Assembly (NCBI GenBank): GCA_036403815.1
Contig: DASWQH010000007.1
Coordinates: 1-64,000, forward strand
Direction of reading: 5' to 3'
Length of the DNA stretch: 64,000 nt
Source: JACVRN01 sp036403815
GTDB lineage: Bacteria; Acidobacteriota; Blastocatellia; Pyrinomonadales; Pyrinomonadaceae
Shown here: positions 49,246-58,278 of the stretch, piece after piece
Numbering within the stretch: position 1 is the stretch's first letter
Layout of the letters: each line of letters starts with the position of its first letter
Translations under genes and position numbers: made by a program
Notes under the pieces: model-generated
Told to the model about the DNA's origin: nothing
The model's database searches: none
What the model saw: the letters and a program-made list of their open reading frames with translations, nothing else

Positions 49246-52032
49246 ATGAGTACCACAGTCCCCCCTGGTACACGCTTTGGCCGCTATGAAATCCACTCCC
49301 AGCTAGGCGTGGGCGGCATGGGTGAAGTTTATCTGGCGCAGGACGTGCTGCTGAAGCGACCCGTTGCCCTCAAGCTTCTCACACACGTCCAGAATAAAGA
49401 TCGCCTGCGCCGCTTTGAACAGGAAGCCCGCGCCACGTCTGCGCTCAATCATCCGAACATTCTAACCATCTACGAAATCGGGCAGGAGAACGGGCTGCCT
49501 TACATCGCCGCCGAATTTATAGATGGCGACACTTTGCGCAAGCACATCGCGCACAAACGGCTTCGTCTCATCGAAGCGCTGGACATTTCCGTACAGGTCG
49601 CAACCGCTCTGGCTGAAGCACACGCGGCGGGCGTCATACACCGAGACATCAAGCCGGAAAACATCATGCTCCGGCGCGACCGCATAGTGAAGGTGCTCGA
49701 TTTCGGATTAGCCAAGCTGACGGAGAGCCTGCACCGGCACTTTGCCAGCCCTGAAGCCTCCACGATTCCTGACGTTCATACAGACCCCGGAACAATGGTC
49801 GGGACTGTTATCTACATGTCGCCGGAGCAACTGCGCGGGCAGAAGGTGGACGGTAGAACCGATGTCTGGAGTCTGGGCGTGGTCATCTACGAGATGATCG
49901 CGGGGCGTTCGCCGTTCGAGAGCGAGACGAAAAGCGATGCGATAGTTTCCATTCTGGAAAAAGAGCCGCCCACGCTCTCTGCTTACACCTCGGACATACC
50001 CACAGAATTGCAGCGTATAGTTACGAAAGCGCTGCGCAAGAATAAGGACGAGCGTTACCAGACAACGAAAGACTTGCTGCTTGATTTAAGAAGTCTGAAA
50101 CAGGATTTAGACCTTCAAGAGAAGCTCAGGCAATCGCCTTCTCCCAACGGCTCCCCCGCTGCCGTAGCTTCGTCTGAAAGGTTGACGGTCGAGGCCACAC
50201 ACCGTCCGCCCGATACGGATGAAGTGAAACGCGCGCGTGCGACCCTTAGCATCGAGCACCTCGTCAGCGAAATCAAACAACACAAGACGGGCGCGATTAT
50301 CTTTCTGCTGGCGCTGCTCTTGGCGCTTCCACTCATAGCTCTGTGGCGCACTGGATTTCTCGGTAGCCGCAAGGCCATCGAGACACAACAACTGACATTT
50401 AAGCCCCTCTTATCAACCGATAATGCAGGGCAGACAGCTATCTCGCCTGACGGTAAATACGTAGCCTACATCATTGAAGCCGCCGGTCAGCAGAGCCTCT
50501 GGATTAAACAACTCGTGGCGTCCGCAGACATACGCGTGATTGCTCCGGGGGCGGAGAAGTTCGCCGGATTGACGTTTTCGCGCGACAGCAACTACGTCTA
50601 CTTCCTGAAGGCCGAGTCGGACGACAAGACTCTTTACCAGGTGGCAGTGCTGGGCGGCGTTCCGCGCAAACTCATAACGGGTGTCGAAACGCCCGTCACC
50701 TTCTCGCCGGACGGCGCTCGCCTCGCCTTTGTTAAGAAAAAAGGTGAAGCCACTGCCCTGACTATCACTAACGCGGACGGCACAAATGAACGTGAGCTTG
50801 CACTGCGCCTGCGCCCGAACATTTTTACGCTCAGTGGTGCGCCGCCCATAGGCCCTGCATGGTCGCCTGACGGGAAAATCATTGCCTGCCCGACCTTTAA
50901 TCTGGCGGAGAACAACATGGGCGTGGTCGCGGTGAATGTCTCGGACGGCTCGGTTAAGGAAGTGACAACGCGTCCGTGGTATAGAATCAGACAACTGGCC
51001 TGGCTGCCTGACAGCGACGGCCTTGTTATGAACGCTATAGATCAAATGTCGTCCGTGCCGCAAGTCTGGTCGCTCTCTTATCCGGCGGGTGAAGCGCGCA
51101 GGGTGACGAACGATCCGAATGCCTACGAAGGCTTGAGCATGACTGCGGATGCCAACGCGCTTGTGACTATACGCTCGCAGCAGCTTTCAACCGTCTGGAT
51201 GGTTCCCACGGGTGAGGCCAGTGGTCAGGTTACGCAGCTACCGGCCAGCAATTCTAAAGGCGCATACGGTCTCTCATGGACGACTGCTAATAAGATAGTT
51301 TATTCGTCGAACGAGGGCGGGCATTTCAACATCTGGCTGATGGATGCAGATGGCAGCAACCAGAAGCAGTTGACCTTTGGCGACCACCTGGACATACAGC
51401 CCGTCGTCTCGCGTGACGCTCACCGCATAGTCTTTGTCTCCTATCGCACGGGCGCGGCGCACATCTGGAGGATGGAATCGGACGGCAGCAACCCTGTGCA
51501 GTTAACAAACGGCCTCTATGAAAATATGCCTGCGCTTTCAACGGACGGGCAATGGGTTGTCTATCACGGACTTGCCGAAGGGAAGGATTGGATATGGAAG
51601 GTCTCGATTGACGGCGGGCAGCCCCAACGCCTCACGGACAAAGAGGCCATACAACCAGCCGTCTCGCCCGACGGAAAACTGATAGCCTACTTCACGCGCG
51701 ATGATGCGTCGAAAGCGCCCTGGAAGTTGGCCGTCATCCCCTTTGAGGGAGGACAGCCCGCGAGCCAGTATGAAATCTCTGCGATGGTTAATACACTCTG
51801 GCACAACATACGCTGGACGCCGGACGGGCAGAACATCAGCTATGTAGTCAACAATGGCGGCGTCTCTAATATCTGGAATCAACCTGTAAGCGGCACGAGT
51901 ACACCTGTGCAGCTAACGGATTTCAAGGAGAGTCGCATCTTCGCTTTTGATTGGTCGCCGGATGGAAAGCAACTGGCCTGCGTGCGCGGCGTCACCAATA
52001 AGGAGATCGTCCTCGTTTACGGTTTCAGATAA
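49246..52032 (+). CDS. Ser/Thr protein kinase with PD40 (TolB-like) propeller
   Basis: About 928 residues from ATG 49246. An N-terminal eukaryotic-type kinase has GVGGMGEVYLAQD (P-loop), VALKLL (lysine), IHRDIKPEN (catalytic HRD), DFGLAK and MSPEQLRG. A hydrophobic segment at about residue 345-365 (GAIIFLLALLLALPLIALW) would span the membrane, placing the kinase in the cytoplasm. Outside it there is a beta-propeller with at least eight PD40 blades (for example ISPDGKYVAYI, PVVSRDAHRIVF, AVSPDGKLIAYF). This receptor-kinase layout is common in Acidobacteria and probably senses an extracellular ligand. The frame to 49195 is considered a later in-frame extension without ribosome site. Confidence 0.92.
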   Translation: MSTTVPPGTRFGRYEIHSQLGVGGMGEVYLAQDVLLKRPVALKLLTHVQNKDRLRRFEQEARATSALNHPNILTIYEIGQENGLPYIAAEFIDGDTLRKHIAHKRLRLIEALDISVQVATALAEAHAAGVIHRDIKPENIMLRRDRIVKVLDFGLAKLTESLHRHFASPEASTIPDVHTDPGTMVGTVIYMSPEQLRGQKVDGRTDVWSLGVVIYEMIAGRSPFESETKSDAIVSILEKEPPTLSAYTSDIPTELQRIVTKALRKNKDERYQTTKDLLLDLRSLKQDLDLQEKLRQSPSPNGSPAAVASSERLTVEATHRPPDTDEVKRARATLSIEHLVSEIKQHKTGAIIFLLALLLALPLIALWRTGFLGSRKAIETQQLTFKPLLSTDNAGQTAISPDGKYVAYIIEAAGQQSLWIKQLVASADIRVIAPGAEKFAGLTFSRDSNYVYFLKAESDDKTLYQVAVLGGVPRKLITGVETPVTFSPDGARLAFVKKKGEATALTITNADGTNERELALRLRPNIFTLSGAPPIGPAWSPDGKIIACPTFNLAENNMGVVAVNVSDGSVKEVTTRPWYRIRQLAWLPDSDGLVMNAIDQMSSVPQVWSLSYPAGEARRVTNDPNAYEGLSMTADANALVTIRSQQLSTVWMVPTGEASGQVTQLPASNSKGAYGLSWTTANKIVYSSNEGGHFNIWLMDADGSNQKQLTFGDHLDIQPVVSRDAHRIVFVSYRTGAAHIWRMESDGSNPVQLTNGLYENMPALSTDGQWVVYHGLAEGKDWIWKVSIDGGQPQRLTDKEAIQPAVSPDGKLIAYFTRDDASKAPWKLAVIPFEGGQPASQYEISAMVNTLWHNIRWTPDGQNISYVVNNGGVSNIWNQPVSGTSTPVQLTDFKESRIFAFDWSPDGKQLACVRGVTNKEIVLVYGFR

Positions 52033-52067
52033 TCGAAGCCTGCCAGATTAGAAACGAAGAGACACAG

Positions 52068-52125
52068 GAAAGGCGCGACTGGCGTTATGAATCTGTGAAG
52101 ACAGTCGAACGCCAATCGCGCCTTT
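52068..52125 (+). terminator. hairpin after the kinase gene
   Basis: Imperfect stem: AAAGGCGCGACTGGCGTT pairs with AACGCCAATCGCGCCTTT, 36 bp after the kinase stop. The U-tract (TTTGATACTCTGTTT) is weak, so termination efficiency is uncertain. Confidence 0.5.
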
Positions 52126-52155
52126 GATACTCTGTTTAATCCCTCATCCTCTCGC

Positions 52156-52425
52156 CTAGCATTGAACACATCCGAATGGGTCGCAGATGCAGCATAGATT
52201 GTGCTTCTTGCTCTGGAAGAGAAGCTTTCCCCTGACCCTTGACCCATCAGGCAAGACAGCCCAGATGGCTGCGAGGTTATCGGCTTTATCAAGGCGTATC
52301 TTGATTTGCAGTTGACTACAATTTCCAGGGTCACCGTTGTTGCCAGGTTTCTTTTTGCCTACCTTCCTGGTTCCTGCTTTCTTACCTTTCGCGGCGCTGG
52401 TACTGCTCTTTAGATTTCGGCTCAT
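52156..52425 (-). CDS. small basic protein with Cys-rich tail
   Basis: 89 residues with a strong ribosome site (AAAAGGAGA about 8 bp before ATG 52425). The N-terminal 30 residues are Lys/Gly/Ser-rich, a central part LQIKIRLDKADNLAAIWAVL looks folded, and the tail is CCICDPFGCVQC (four to five cysteines in 12 residues). This could be a metal-binding module, a disulfide-rich effector, or a precursor of a ribosomally made modified peptide, but no modifying enzyme is nearby. The function is unknown. Confidence 0.55.
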   Translation of the reverse strand: MSRNLKSSTSAAKGKKAGTRKVGKKKPGNNGDPGNCSQLQIKIRLDKADNLAAIWAVLPDGSRVRGKLLFQSKKHNLCCICDPFGCVQC

Positions 52426-52768
52426 AGACTCGTCTCCTTTTCAATTGTTGGTGAAGGGAAGAGCGGTCATCGAGTAAAGTTATGGGCTGACCGCAGCTAT
52501 CCGGTTAGGGCAGGCAAAAACCGTCTTGCCGTTGAACCTTACTAAATCGAGAGCATACTCACGGACTCAAGCAATACGACTTACGTGGCTCGGTCGTAAT
52601 CAAAAGGTGTGACTTCGGCGAATGTTTTATATGGCCGCGCGAAGCTTTTTGAAAGGGCTATCAGAATTCTACAGGTACATGGGCGTGAAGCGATAATCCA
52701 GTATCACACACGCCCATGCTACCTCGTCTCGTCTGCACTGTGACGACGATTCCCTTGGAGTCGCTAAT

Positions 52769-53242
52769 CTACTTTCCCTCTTTCTTGTCTCCTGTTCCTA
52801 TCCTCTGCCCCAAAGAGTCTTTTGTCTCTTCGGCCTCAGGCAGAACGGAGGAGAGCGCGCCTACGACCGCTCCGGCGGCTGCGCCAGAGAGAAGATTGGA
52901 GGCGATTCGGCGTACGCCTTTGGCGAGCTTGGATGTTGTGCCGGAGCGCTTCTTTACTCCGCCCTTCTTACCGGCTCCGCCGCTCTTTTTCGCGCCGCCC
53001 TTTCGGCCTGCGCCGCCGCCGCTTTTCTTGGCGCTCTTCTTACCCGCGCTCTTCTTAGACGATTTACCGGCAACGCCTTTCCCCGCAACGCCTTTTTTCG
53101 CTCCGCCTTTGCCAGCGCCGCCGCCCTTGCCGGATTTCTTAGCGGACTTCTTCGCTGATTTCTTCGCAGACTTTCTTCCTGCTGCGCCCTTGCTGCTCTT
53201 CTTGGAGCCGCCTGATTTCTTTCCAGCTTTCCTGGTTGCCAT
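52769..53242 (-). CDS. Lys/Ala/Gly-rich basic protein with glycine-zipper helix
   Basis: About 157 residues from ATG 53242 (AAGGAG about 9 bp upstream). The first 110 residues are an almost pure Lys-Ala-Gly-Ser sequence (repeats such as AKKSAKKSAKKSGK and KGGAKKGVAGKG), like histone H1-type nucleoid proteins. The C-terminal part SNLLSGAAAGAVVGALSSVLP is a glycine-zipper helix that could insert in a membrane or form helix bundles, followed by an acidic tail. DNA binding by the basic part is plausible, but the combination with a glycine zipper is not a known family here. Confidence 0.6.
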   Translation of the reverse strand: MATRKAGKKSGGSKKSSKGAAGRKSAKKSAKKSAKKSGKGGGAGKGGAKKGVAGKGVAGKSSKKSAGKKSAKKSGGGAGRKGGAKKSGGAGKKGGVKKRSGTTSKLAKGVRRIASNLLSGAAAGAVVGALSSVLPEAEETKDSLGQRIGTGDKKEGK

Positions 53243-53636
53243 ACCTTGTTTCTCCTTAATCAAATCTTCGATTAGCCAGTCTTTCTGGACACCGTATCAA
53301 AGTCTTTGCGCGCTTGTCACTGAAAATTTTTGTGAGGCATCGGTGTGGCTAGTTATAAAGACAGAGGGCTGCCAATCAGAATTCTAATGAAAATTATCCA
53401 TATCCTTGCTAGAATCCATGCTGGCTAGGAACTCCCACCAGCAAAGAACTACCTTGTCAACGTCAGTGTAGTTAATCAAGGGGCTGAATTCTGCGAGTAA
53501 CGTTGGTCTGTTGCTGCCCTGTAGCTGAAAGACCTTCCTGGGCGATGTGTGCATGAGTCTCACGCGGCACCTACGAAGCGCAGGAACGGGAGCTCGCTGT
53601 ATTTCGACGTCTTTAATTTAAGGAGGCATTGGGATT

Positions 53637-54140
53637 ATGACCACATCACGCCGCAAATTTGTGCAATCAGGACTTCTGGCTGCCTTATTTGCCGGTTTCT
53701 GTTTTGACGCCCGGACGTTAGTCTTCGGACAGGAAGGAGGTAGACGCGGAGGGGCAGGAACAGTCTCGTCCACGGTTCCTGACGAGGCTAAGATGGATGA
53801 TGTTTTCTACTTTAAGAAGGCTACCTTCGATCCCTACCTGAACACGGAGTTCAGCGTCCGCTTGGGCGTCACCACCACAAAGCTAAAGCTGGTAGAGATA
53901 GTAGATTGTACGTCTGGCGCATCTGCCAAGGGCGCAAATGGGCAGAGCAGTGGAGACTGCTTCGTTCTGATTTTCAAAGCCAACCGTCAATTTCCCAAAG
54001 GAATCCCGATCCTGCCGCTTCAGCACGCCGCGCTCGGCAAGTTCGAGCTGTCTCTGGAGAAGTGGAAGAATTTCACAGACCCGAAGGGAATATACTATCA
54101 GGCCACCATCAATCACTCTCAGCCGCCGGTAGTATTCTAG
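53637..54140 (+). CDS. Tat-secreted DUF6916-like protein
   Basis: 167 residues. The N-terminus TSRRKFVQSGLLAALFAGF is a twin-arginine signal, which points to export of a folded protein. The mature part has the DUF6916-type pattern: FDPYLNTEFSVRLGVTTTKLK, LVEIVDC, SGDCFVLIFKANRQFPKG, LPLQHAALGKFELSLEKWK, and a C-terminal beta strand. Function is unknown. GGAGG (about 53621-53625) lies upstream of the ATG at 53637. The 373-bp gap before it (53264-53636) holds no gene. Confidence 0.72.
   Translation: MTTSRRKFVQSGLLAALFAGFCFDARTLVFGQEGGRRGGAGTVSSTVPDEAKMDDVFYFKKATFDPYLNTEFSVRLGVTTTKLKLVEIVDCTSGASAKGANGQSSGDCFVLIFKANRQFPKGIPILPLQHAALGKFELSLEKWKNFTDPKGIYYQATINHSQPPVVF
54074..54101. other. region check: none
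   Basis: This short stretch lies inside the DUF6916-like gene. It is listed only to record that no separate element was found here. Confidence 0.05.
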
Positions 54141-54373
54141 GGCGGCGCATCAATACTTCTCTTCGCGAGCTAGCCTGAGAGTTGTCTCGTGTGATAGAGG
54201 CCAGTAGATGAGGCTCTCAGGCTCAAGGCGCGTGCTGTCAGCTTCGTTTTTAGACAGTGCCTTCCCCAAACGAGGCTGACGGTCGTGGATCAAGCAAATA
54301 TTCGGAGGCCAGTCCTGCTCTTTCCGTCTGGTATGGCGGGCTGCTGCCTCAGTAGCAGGAGTCTGTGAAAGAC

Positions 54374-54401
54374 GCCCTTCTCTTGGTGACAAGAGAAGGG
54401 C
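54374..54401. terminator. 12-bp perfect hairpin with tetraloop
   Basis: GCCCTTCTCTTG, loop GTGA, then CAAGAGAAGGGC. There is no U-tract on either side. It lies in the 345-bp gap 54141-54485, in which AGCCTGAGAG (54172-54181) and CTCTCAGGCT (54214-54223) form another inverted pair. No gene is supported in the gap. Confidence 0.4.
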
Positions 54402-54485
54402 AAAGTCTTATTATTAACCGCTTGTTATTTACTTCCTTCGCAGAAGGCCGCAATTCATCCAGCGCGGCGGAAAGGTGCCCGACCG

Positions 54486-54977
54486 ATGCCAGGTTTATCT
54501 CTGCCATGTCTGCCCGTCTCTCAATTACCGCCCAATCTTTTCTCGCAACGGGGCAGTGACGACTTTGTAGACGCCGCCGCGCCGTCGCAGGAGTCGGCGC
54601 TAGAGGAGAAGCGGCAGACGCGTGTGCTGGTAGTTGACGATGTGCCGGACGTTCTGGAAATGCTCGGTATGTTGCTGAGCCTTTCGGGCTATGAGGTGGA
54701 GGTTGCAGCCTCCCCGATTGAAGCTTTAGAGCATGCGCGCGTCATGTTATTTGATGTCATCGTCTCGGACATAGGGATGCCGGAGATGAGCGGGTACGAG
54801 TTGGCACGACGCTTACGCGATCTTCCCGGCTACGCGGACGTACCGATGATAGCCGTCACGGGATTCAGTCTGTACAACGACCGCACGCAGGCGCTTGAAT
54901 CCGGCTTCAACGCGCACATCTCCAAGCCGGTTAACCCGTCAACCCTCCTCGATCTCATCGAACGACTCAGAGAATAA
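54486..54977 (+). CDS. single-domain response regulator (REC)
   Basis: 163 residues. Residues about 45-163 form a receiver domain: TRVLVVDDVPDVLEML with the acidic pair, VIVSDIGMPEMSGYEL with the phosphorylation aspartate, AVTGFSLYN (Thr switch) and ISKPVNP with the conserved lysine. The first 40 residues are a low-complexity leader. No output domain or kinase is next to it. It is likely a CheY-like or SpoIIAA-type signal relay acting with a distant hybrid kinase. The start is uncertain. Confidence 0.85.
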   Translation: MPGLSLPCLPVSQLPPNLFSQRGSDDFVDAAAPSQESALEEKRQTRVLVVDDVPDVLEMLGMLLSLSGYEVEVAASPIEALEHARVMLFDVIVSDIGMPEMSGYELARRLRDLPGYADVPMIAVTGFSLYNDRTQALESGFNAHISKPVNPSTLLDLIERLRE

Positions 54978-54997
54978 GGAAAGGCAGGTGCCGGGGA

Positions 54998-55083
54998 AAG
55001 TCCCAGGTTCCAAGTCCCAAGTTCCAAGTGAAGAGCTTCGGGTTTTTTGACTTGGGATTTTGGACTTGGAACCTGGGACTTTT
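54998..55083. repeat. heptad-type inverted repeat (GTCCCAA family, copy 2)
   Basis: Left arm 54998-55030 (GTCCCAG, GTTCCAA, GTCCCAA, GTTCCAA words) and right arm 55051-55083 with three mismatches. It ends two bases before the probable ATG of the next gene, and the longer open frame of that gene begins in it. Confidence 0.87.
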
Positions 55084-55085
55084 TT

Positions 55086-57059
55086 ATGCAGGATATTCAA
55101 GAGGGAATGGTCGAGGCGGAAACGGCCAGGCCGGAAAAGCCACAAAAGCGCGAGGATGAAGTTGCAGATTTCTGGCCGCGCGCCATATATCTTCTCATAG
55201 GCGCATTGGCGATTGGTGTAGTCTTCGTCAAGTTGCAGTTTTCGACCGATGCGGTCTGCTGCGGTGACTTCGACGGCTACTATCACATCAAGTGGAGCAG
55301 CCTGTTGTGGGAAGGGATGCGGCACGGCGTGTTTCCGCCAGCCTTTCAGTGGCTACCGCTAACGACGCTCGACCCGAAGGGTTATGTAGACCATCACCTC
55401 CTGTTTCACATACTCCAGATTCCCTTCACATGGTTTTTAGACCTCAGGACGGCTGCGAAAGTATCCGCCACGCTCTTCAGCACTCTGGCGGTCTTCTCCT
55501 GCTACTGGCTCATCGTTCGCTATCGAATCAGATACGCGCTCTGCTGGCTGATAGTCCTGCTGGCCTGCTCCGCGCCCTTTCTCTACCGCATGAACATGGC
55601 GAAGGCACCGCCGCTTGCCATAATCTTCATGGTTATCGGTATCTACCTGCTGTTCGAGAAGAAATACGTATGGCTTGCGCCTCTGGCCTTCCTGTTCGTC
55701 TGGACATACAGCCTCTTCGTGACGCTGTTGGCGGCGGCCTTCATCTGGCCTCTAATCGTCTTCTGGAGCGAGCGTCCATCTGGCCCGCGCCCTATTTTGT
55801 ATACGCTGCTCGCTCCATTTCTGACCTTCTGGGCGACAATCCTGGGCTTCGTCATCAATCCTTACTTTCCGAAGAATATCTGGCTCTTCTACGAACACGT
55901 GCGCATTAAGGTGACGGCGGGAGACTTTACGACGAGCGTCGGCACGGAATGGTATCCGTACGAGAGCTGGTATTTTCTGGGGAGCTGCATCATAGCTTTC
56001 ACGGCGATGCTCGTCGGCTACGTGGCCTTTGACTGGTCGGATCGCAGACGAGCCGCGCGCCCCTTGCTGCTCATGGTCTTCTCGACCCTCCTGATGATCG
56101 CCAGCTTCCGCTCGCGCCGCTTCGTGGAATACTGGCCGCCATTCGCAGTGCTCTTCGCGGCCTTTTCGCTTCAGCCTGTTTTAGAAGGTGTGAAGAGCGC
56201 CTTCAGCCGTATGCCGAGCGATGTCATTGACGAGCTTGAACCCTTCCTTGATCGCAACCCGCCTCCGGCTGACAGGGAAAAAAGAAAGAGGTTCTGGGAC
56301 GAGCCGCTGCTGGCGCTCTTCGGCTTCGTGCTCGGCGTCATTCTGTTCATTACCTATAACGAGTTCACACGCTTGCGCGGTAGCGGCGGAGCAGCGGAGG
56401 CGGCTACGGCTGTCGCTTCACAGCCTATGAACAAGATGGCGATTGTGTGGGTCGTTGTAGCCTTCCTGGTCTATTCGGGAATCGTGCTGTTCTACATCTG
56501 GCTGCGGCGATCTGCGGCCAGGACGTTAAGTATCATCATCCTCTCCTTTGTCACCATCACCATGTTCATAAACGTGCAGGAGACCGCCAGGTCAATCAGC
56601 GATGACCACGGCCAGCATTATTATGAGAAGGGCATGGAGTGGGTGCGCAATAACGTGCCGGAAGGCGAGAGGATTTTTAATACGGATTGGGACGATTTCC
56701 CCAAAATGTTCTTCTATGACACGAAGCACGCTTACGTCTCAGGCTTAGACCCCACGTATCTGCTGGACAAAAATCCTGAGTTGTCCAAGCTCTACGAACA
56801 GATTACGCTCGGCAAAGAAAAAGACCCCGCCCCAATCATACGCGACCGCTTCGGCGCGCGTTACGTCTTCTCGGATAACGAAGATGTACACAGCGACTTC
56901 TACTACAACGCGCTTCGGAGCGGGTGGTTTGATAAGGTCTACGAGGACGACGACTGCACGATCCTGCGTATACGCGACCAGAAGGGCGAGCCTCCACCCG
57001 AAGCCAGCGAAGACCAAGGCGACGCTCCCGAAGACGGCGCGGACGAGCCGGAGAATTAA
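55086..57059 (+). CDS. GT-C/STT3-like membrane protein
   Basis: About 657 residues from ATG 55086. The frame upstream (from 55047) lies in the inverted repeat and is rejected. After a cytoplasmic N-terminus there are about 12-13 membrane helices with GDFDGYYHIKWSSLLWEG in the first periplasmic loop, which recalls the acidic DxYYH motif of STT3/PglB-type GT-C glycosyltransferases. A C-terminal soluble domain (about 500-640) with VRNNVPEGERIFNTDWDDFP and YVFSDNEDVHSDFYYNAL follows. The catalytic WWD-type motif was not identified, so an oligosaccharyltransferase function is only suggested. The last 20 residues are acidic and disordered. Confidence 0.72.
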   Translation: MQDIQEGMVEAETARPEKPQKREDEVADFWPRAIYLLIGALAIGVVFVKLQFSTDAVCCGDFDGYYHIKWSSLLWEGMRHGVFPPAFQWLPLTTLDPKGYVDHHLLFHILQIPFTWFLDLRTAAKVSATLFSTLAVFSCYWLIVRYRIRYALCWLIVLLACSAPFLYRMNMAKAPPLAIIFMVIGIYLLFEKKYVWLAPLAFLFVWTYSLFVTLLAAAFIWPLIVFWSERPSGPRPILYTLLAPFLTFWATILGFVINPYFPKNIWLFYEHVRIKVTAGDFTTSVGTEWYPYESWYFLGSCIIAFTAMLVGYVAFDWSDRRRAARPLLLMVFSTLLMIASFRSRRFVEYWPPFAVLFAAFSLQPVLEGVKSAFSRMPSDVIDELEPFLDRNPPPADREKRKRFWDEPLLALFGFVLGVILFITYNEFTRLRGSGGAAEAATAVASQPMNKMAIVWVVVAFLVYSGIVLFYIWLRRSAARTLSIIILSFVTITMFINVQETARSISDDHGQHYYEKGMEWVRNNVPEGERIFNTDWDDFPKMFFYDTKHAYVSGLDPTYLLDKNPELSKLYEQITLGKEKDPAPIIRDRFGARYVFSDNEDVHSDFYYNALRSGWFDKVYEDDDCTILRIRDQKGEPPPEASEDQGDAPEDGADEPEN

Positions 57060-57066
57060 AGAGCAG

Positions 57067-57140
57067 GTCAGTACCGCCTGCGGTAGCGGGCGGGTATGAG
57101 TGAAGATTGAAACCAGCCCGCTACCGCAGGCGGTACTGAC
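57067..57140. repeat. 25-bp perfect inverted repeat
   Basis: Arms 57067-57091 and 57116-57140 begin GTCAGTACCGCCTGCGGTAG, and each arm contains the smaller palindrome TACCGCCTGCGGTA. It lies between the GT-C gene and the convergent MDR dehydrogenase. Confidence 0.88.
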
Positions 57141-57156
57141 AAGAGACGCTTCGCGC

Positions 57157-58185
57157 TCAGGGAATAAGGACGAGCTTGCCGAACTGCGCGCGGTCTTCTA
57201 TGAGTTCATGCGCGTGCTTTGCTTCAGCAAGAGGCAGCACGCGGTCAACCACTGCGCGAATTGTCCCGCGCTCTATGAACTTCATGGCGTCCAGCAGTTC
57301 CGCCTTCGATCCCATAAAAGAACCCAGCAGCGAAAGATGTCTATAGAAGACCTGCCGCAGGTCTGTGCGCGCGTCAAAGCCGCTCGTCGCGCCGCATGTA
57401 ACGACTCTTCCGTTTTTGGCGAGCGAAGCAATCGAGCCAGGCCATGTCGCCGCGCCCGTGTGCTCGAAGACCACGTCAACGCCGCGCTTTTGTGTCAGCC
57501 TGCGAATCTCTTTAGGCCAGTCTTCGCGCGTGTAATTGACCACCTCGTCGGCACCAAGTTCGCGCGCCTTATCTAATTTCTCGTCCGAGCCTGCTGTGGC
57601 TATGACTCGCGCGCCATGAAGTTTAGCGATCTGTATGCCGATTGAGCCGACGCCGCTTCCCGCAGCATGAATCAAAACATCTTCGCCCGTACGCACCCGA
57701 GCGCGTGTCACGAGCATGTGCCACGCCGTAACGGTGACAAGCGGAAGCGCGGCGGCCTCTTCCCAGGATAAATTTTGCGGCTTCGGAATAACGTTGACGC
57801 CGGGCGCTGCGACCAACTCCGCGTAACCGCCGTTACGCCTGTACCCCAGTATGTCGTACTCCGGGCAGAGATTATCTGCGCCCCGCAAACACTCTATGCA
57901 ATGGCCGCACGAAACGCCGGGCTGCAACATGACCTCATCTCCTGCGCGCACCCATGTCACAAGCTCGCCCGCCTCGCGCACTACGCCCGCGATGTCGTTG
58001 CCCAGAATATGCGGCATGGGAATCTCAATGCCCGGCAAGCCTTTGCGCGCCCACACGTCCAGATGATTCAACGCCACGGCGCGCACTTCGACCAGAACTT
58101 CATTAGCCTTGATTTCAGGGTCGGGCGCATCCGCGTACTGAAGAACCTCCGGCCTACCATGTTCGTTGAAGACAGTAGCTTTCAT
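57157..58185 (-). CDS. zinc-type alcohol dehydrogenase/quinone oxidoreductase (MDR)
   Basis: 342 residues of the medium-chain dehydrogenase/reductase family. The N-terminal GroES-like part has MPHILGNDIAGVVREAGEL and a structural zinc lobe CGHCIECLRGADNLC. The Rossmann part has VLIHAAGSGVGSIGIQIAKL (A-x-G-x-G-x-x-G), and the C-terminus is LVLIP. It is an NAD(P)-dependent oxidoreductase for alcohols, quinones or enoyl compounds. The catalytic zinc ligands of true alcohol dehydrogenases are not all evident, so quinone or enone reduction is more likely. It is transcribed alone, opposite the GT-C gene. Confidence 0.85.
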   Translation of the reverse strand: MKATVFNEHGRPEVLQYADAPDPEIKANEVLVEVRAVALNHLDVWARKGLPGIEIPMPHILGNDIAGVVREAGELVTWVRAGDEVMLQPGVSCGHCIECLRGADNLCPEYDILGYRRNGGYAELVAAPGVNVIPKPQNLSWEEAAALPLVTVTAWHMLVTRARVRTGEDVLIHAAGSGVGSIGIQIAKLHGARVIATAGSDEKLDKARELGADEVVNYTREDWPKEIRRLTQKRGVDVVFEHTGAATWPGSIASLAKNGRVVTCGATSGFDARTDLRQVFYRHLSLLGSFMGSKAELLDAMKFIERGTIRAVVDRVLPLAEAKHAHELIEDRAQFGKLVLIP

Positions 58186-58221
58186 AAACGATTAGTTGTT
58201 GCGATTAGATTTGGAGACCTC

Positions 58222-58259
58222 TAAAAAGAAGAAGCTGCTCTCAACTGGAAAGCAGCTTC
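58222..58259 (-). terminator. intrinsic terminator of the lipoate cluster
   Basis: On the minus strand the stem GAAGCTGCT/AGCAGCTTC with an 11-nt loop is followed by TTCTTTTTAG, 20 bp after the lipA stop codon. Confidence 0.75.
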
Positions 58260-58278
58260 ATCTCTTCACTCATTACGC

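Noticed and set aside
52716..53387. 223-residue plus-strand Pro/Phe-rich frame
   Set aside because: It is the antisense of the Lys-rich gene (Lys codons read as Phe/Leu, Gly as Pro). The minus-strand gene has a strong ribosome site.
54074..54101. Separate element inside the DUF6916-like gene
   Set aside because: Nothing beyond coding sequence is seen; the low-confidence entry in the feature list should be ignored.
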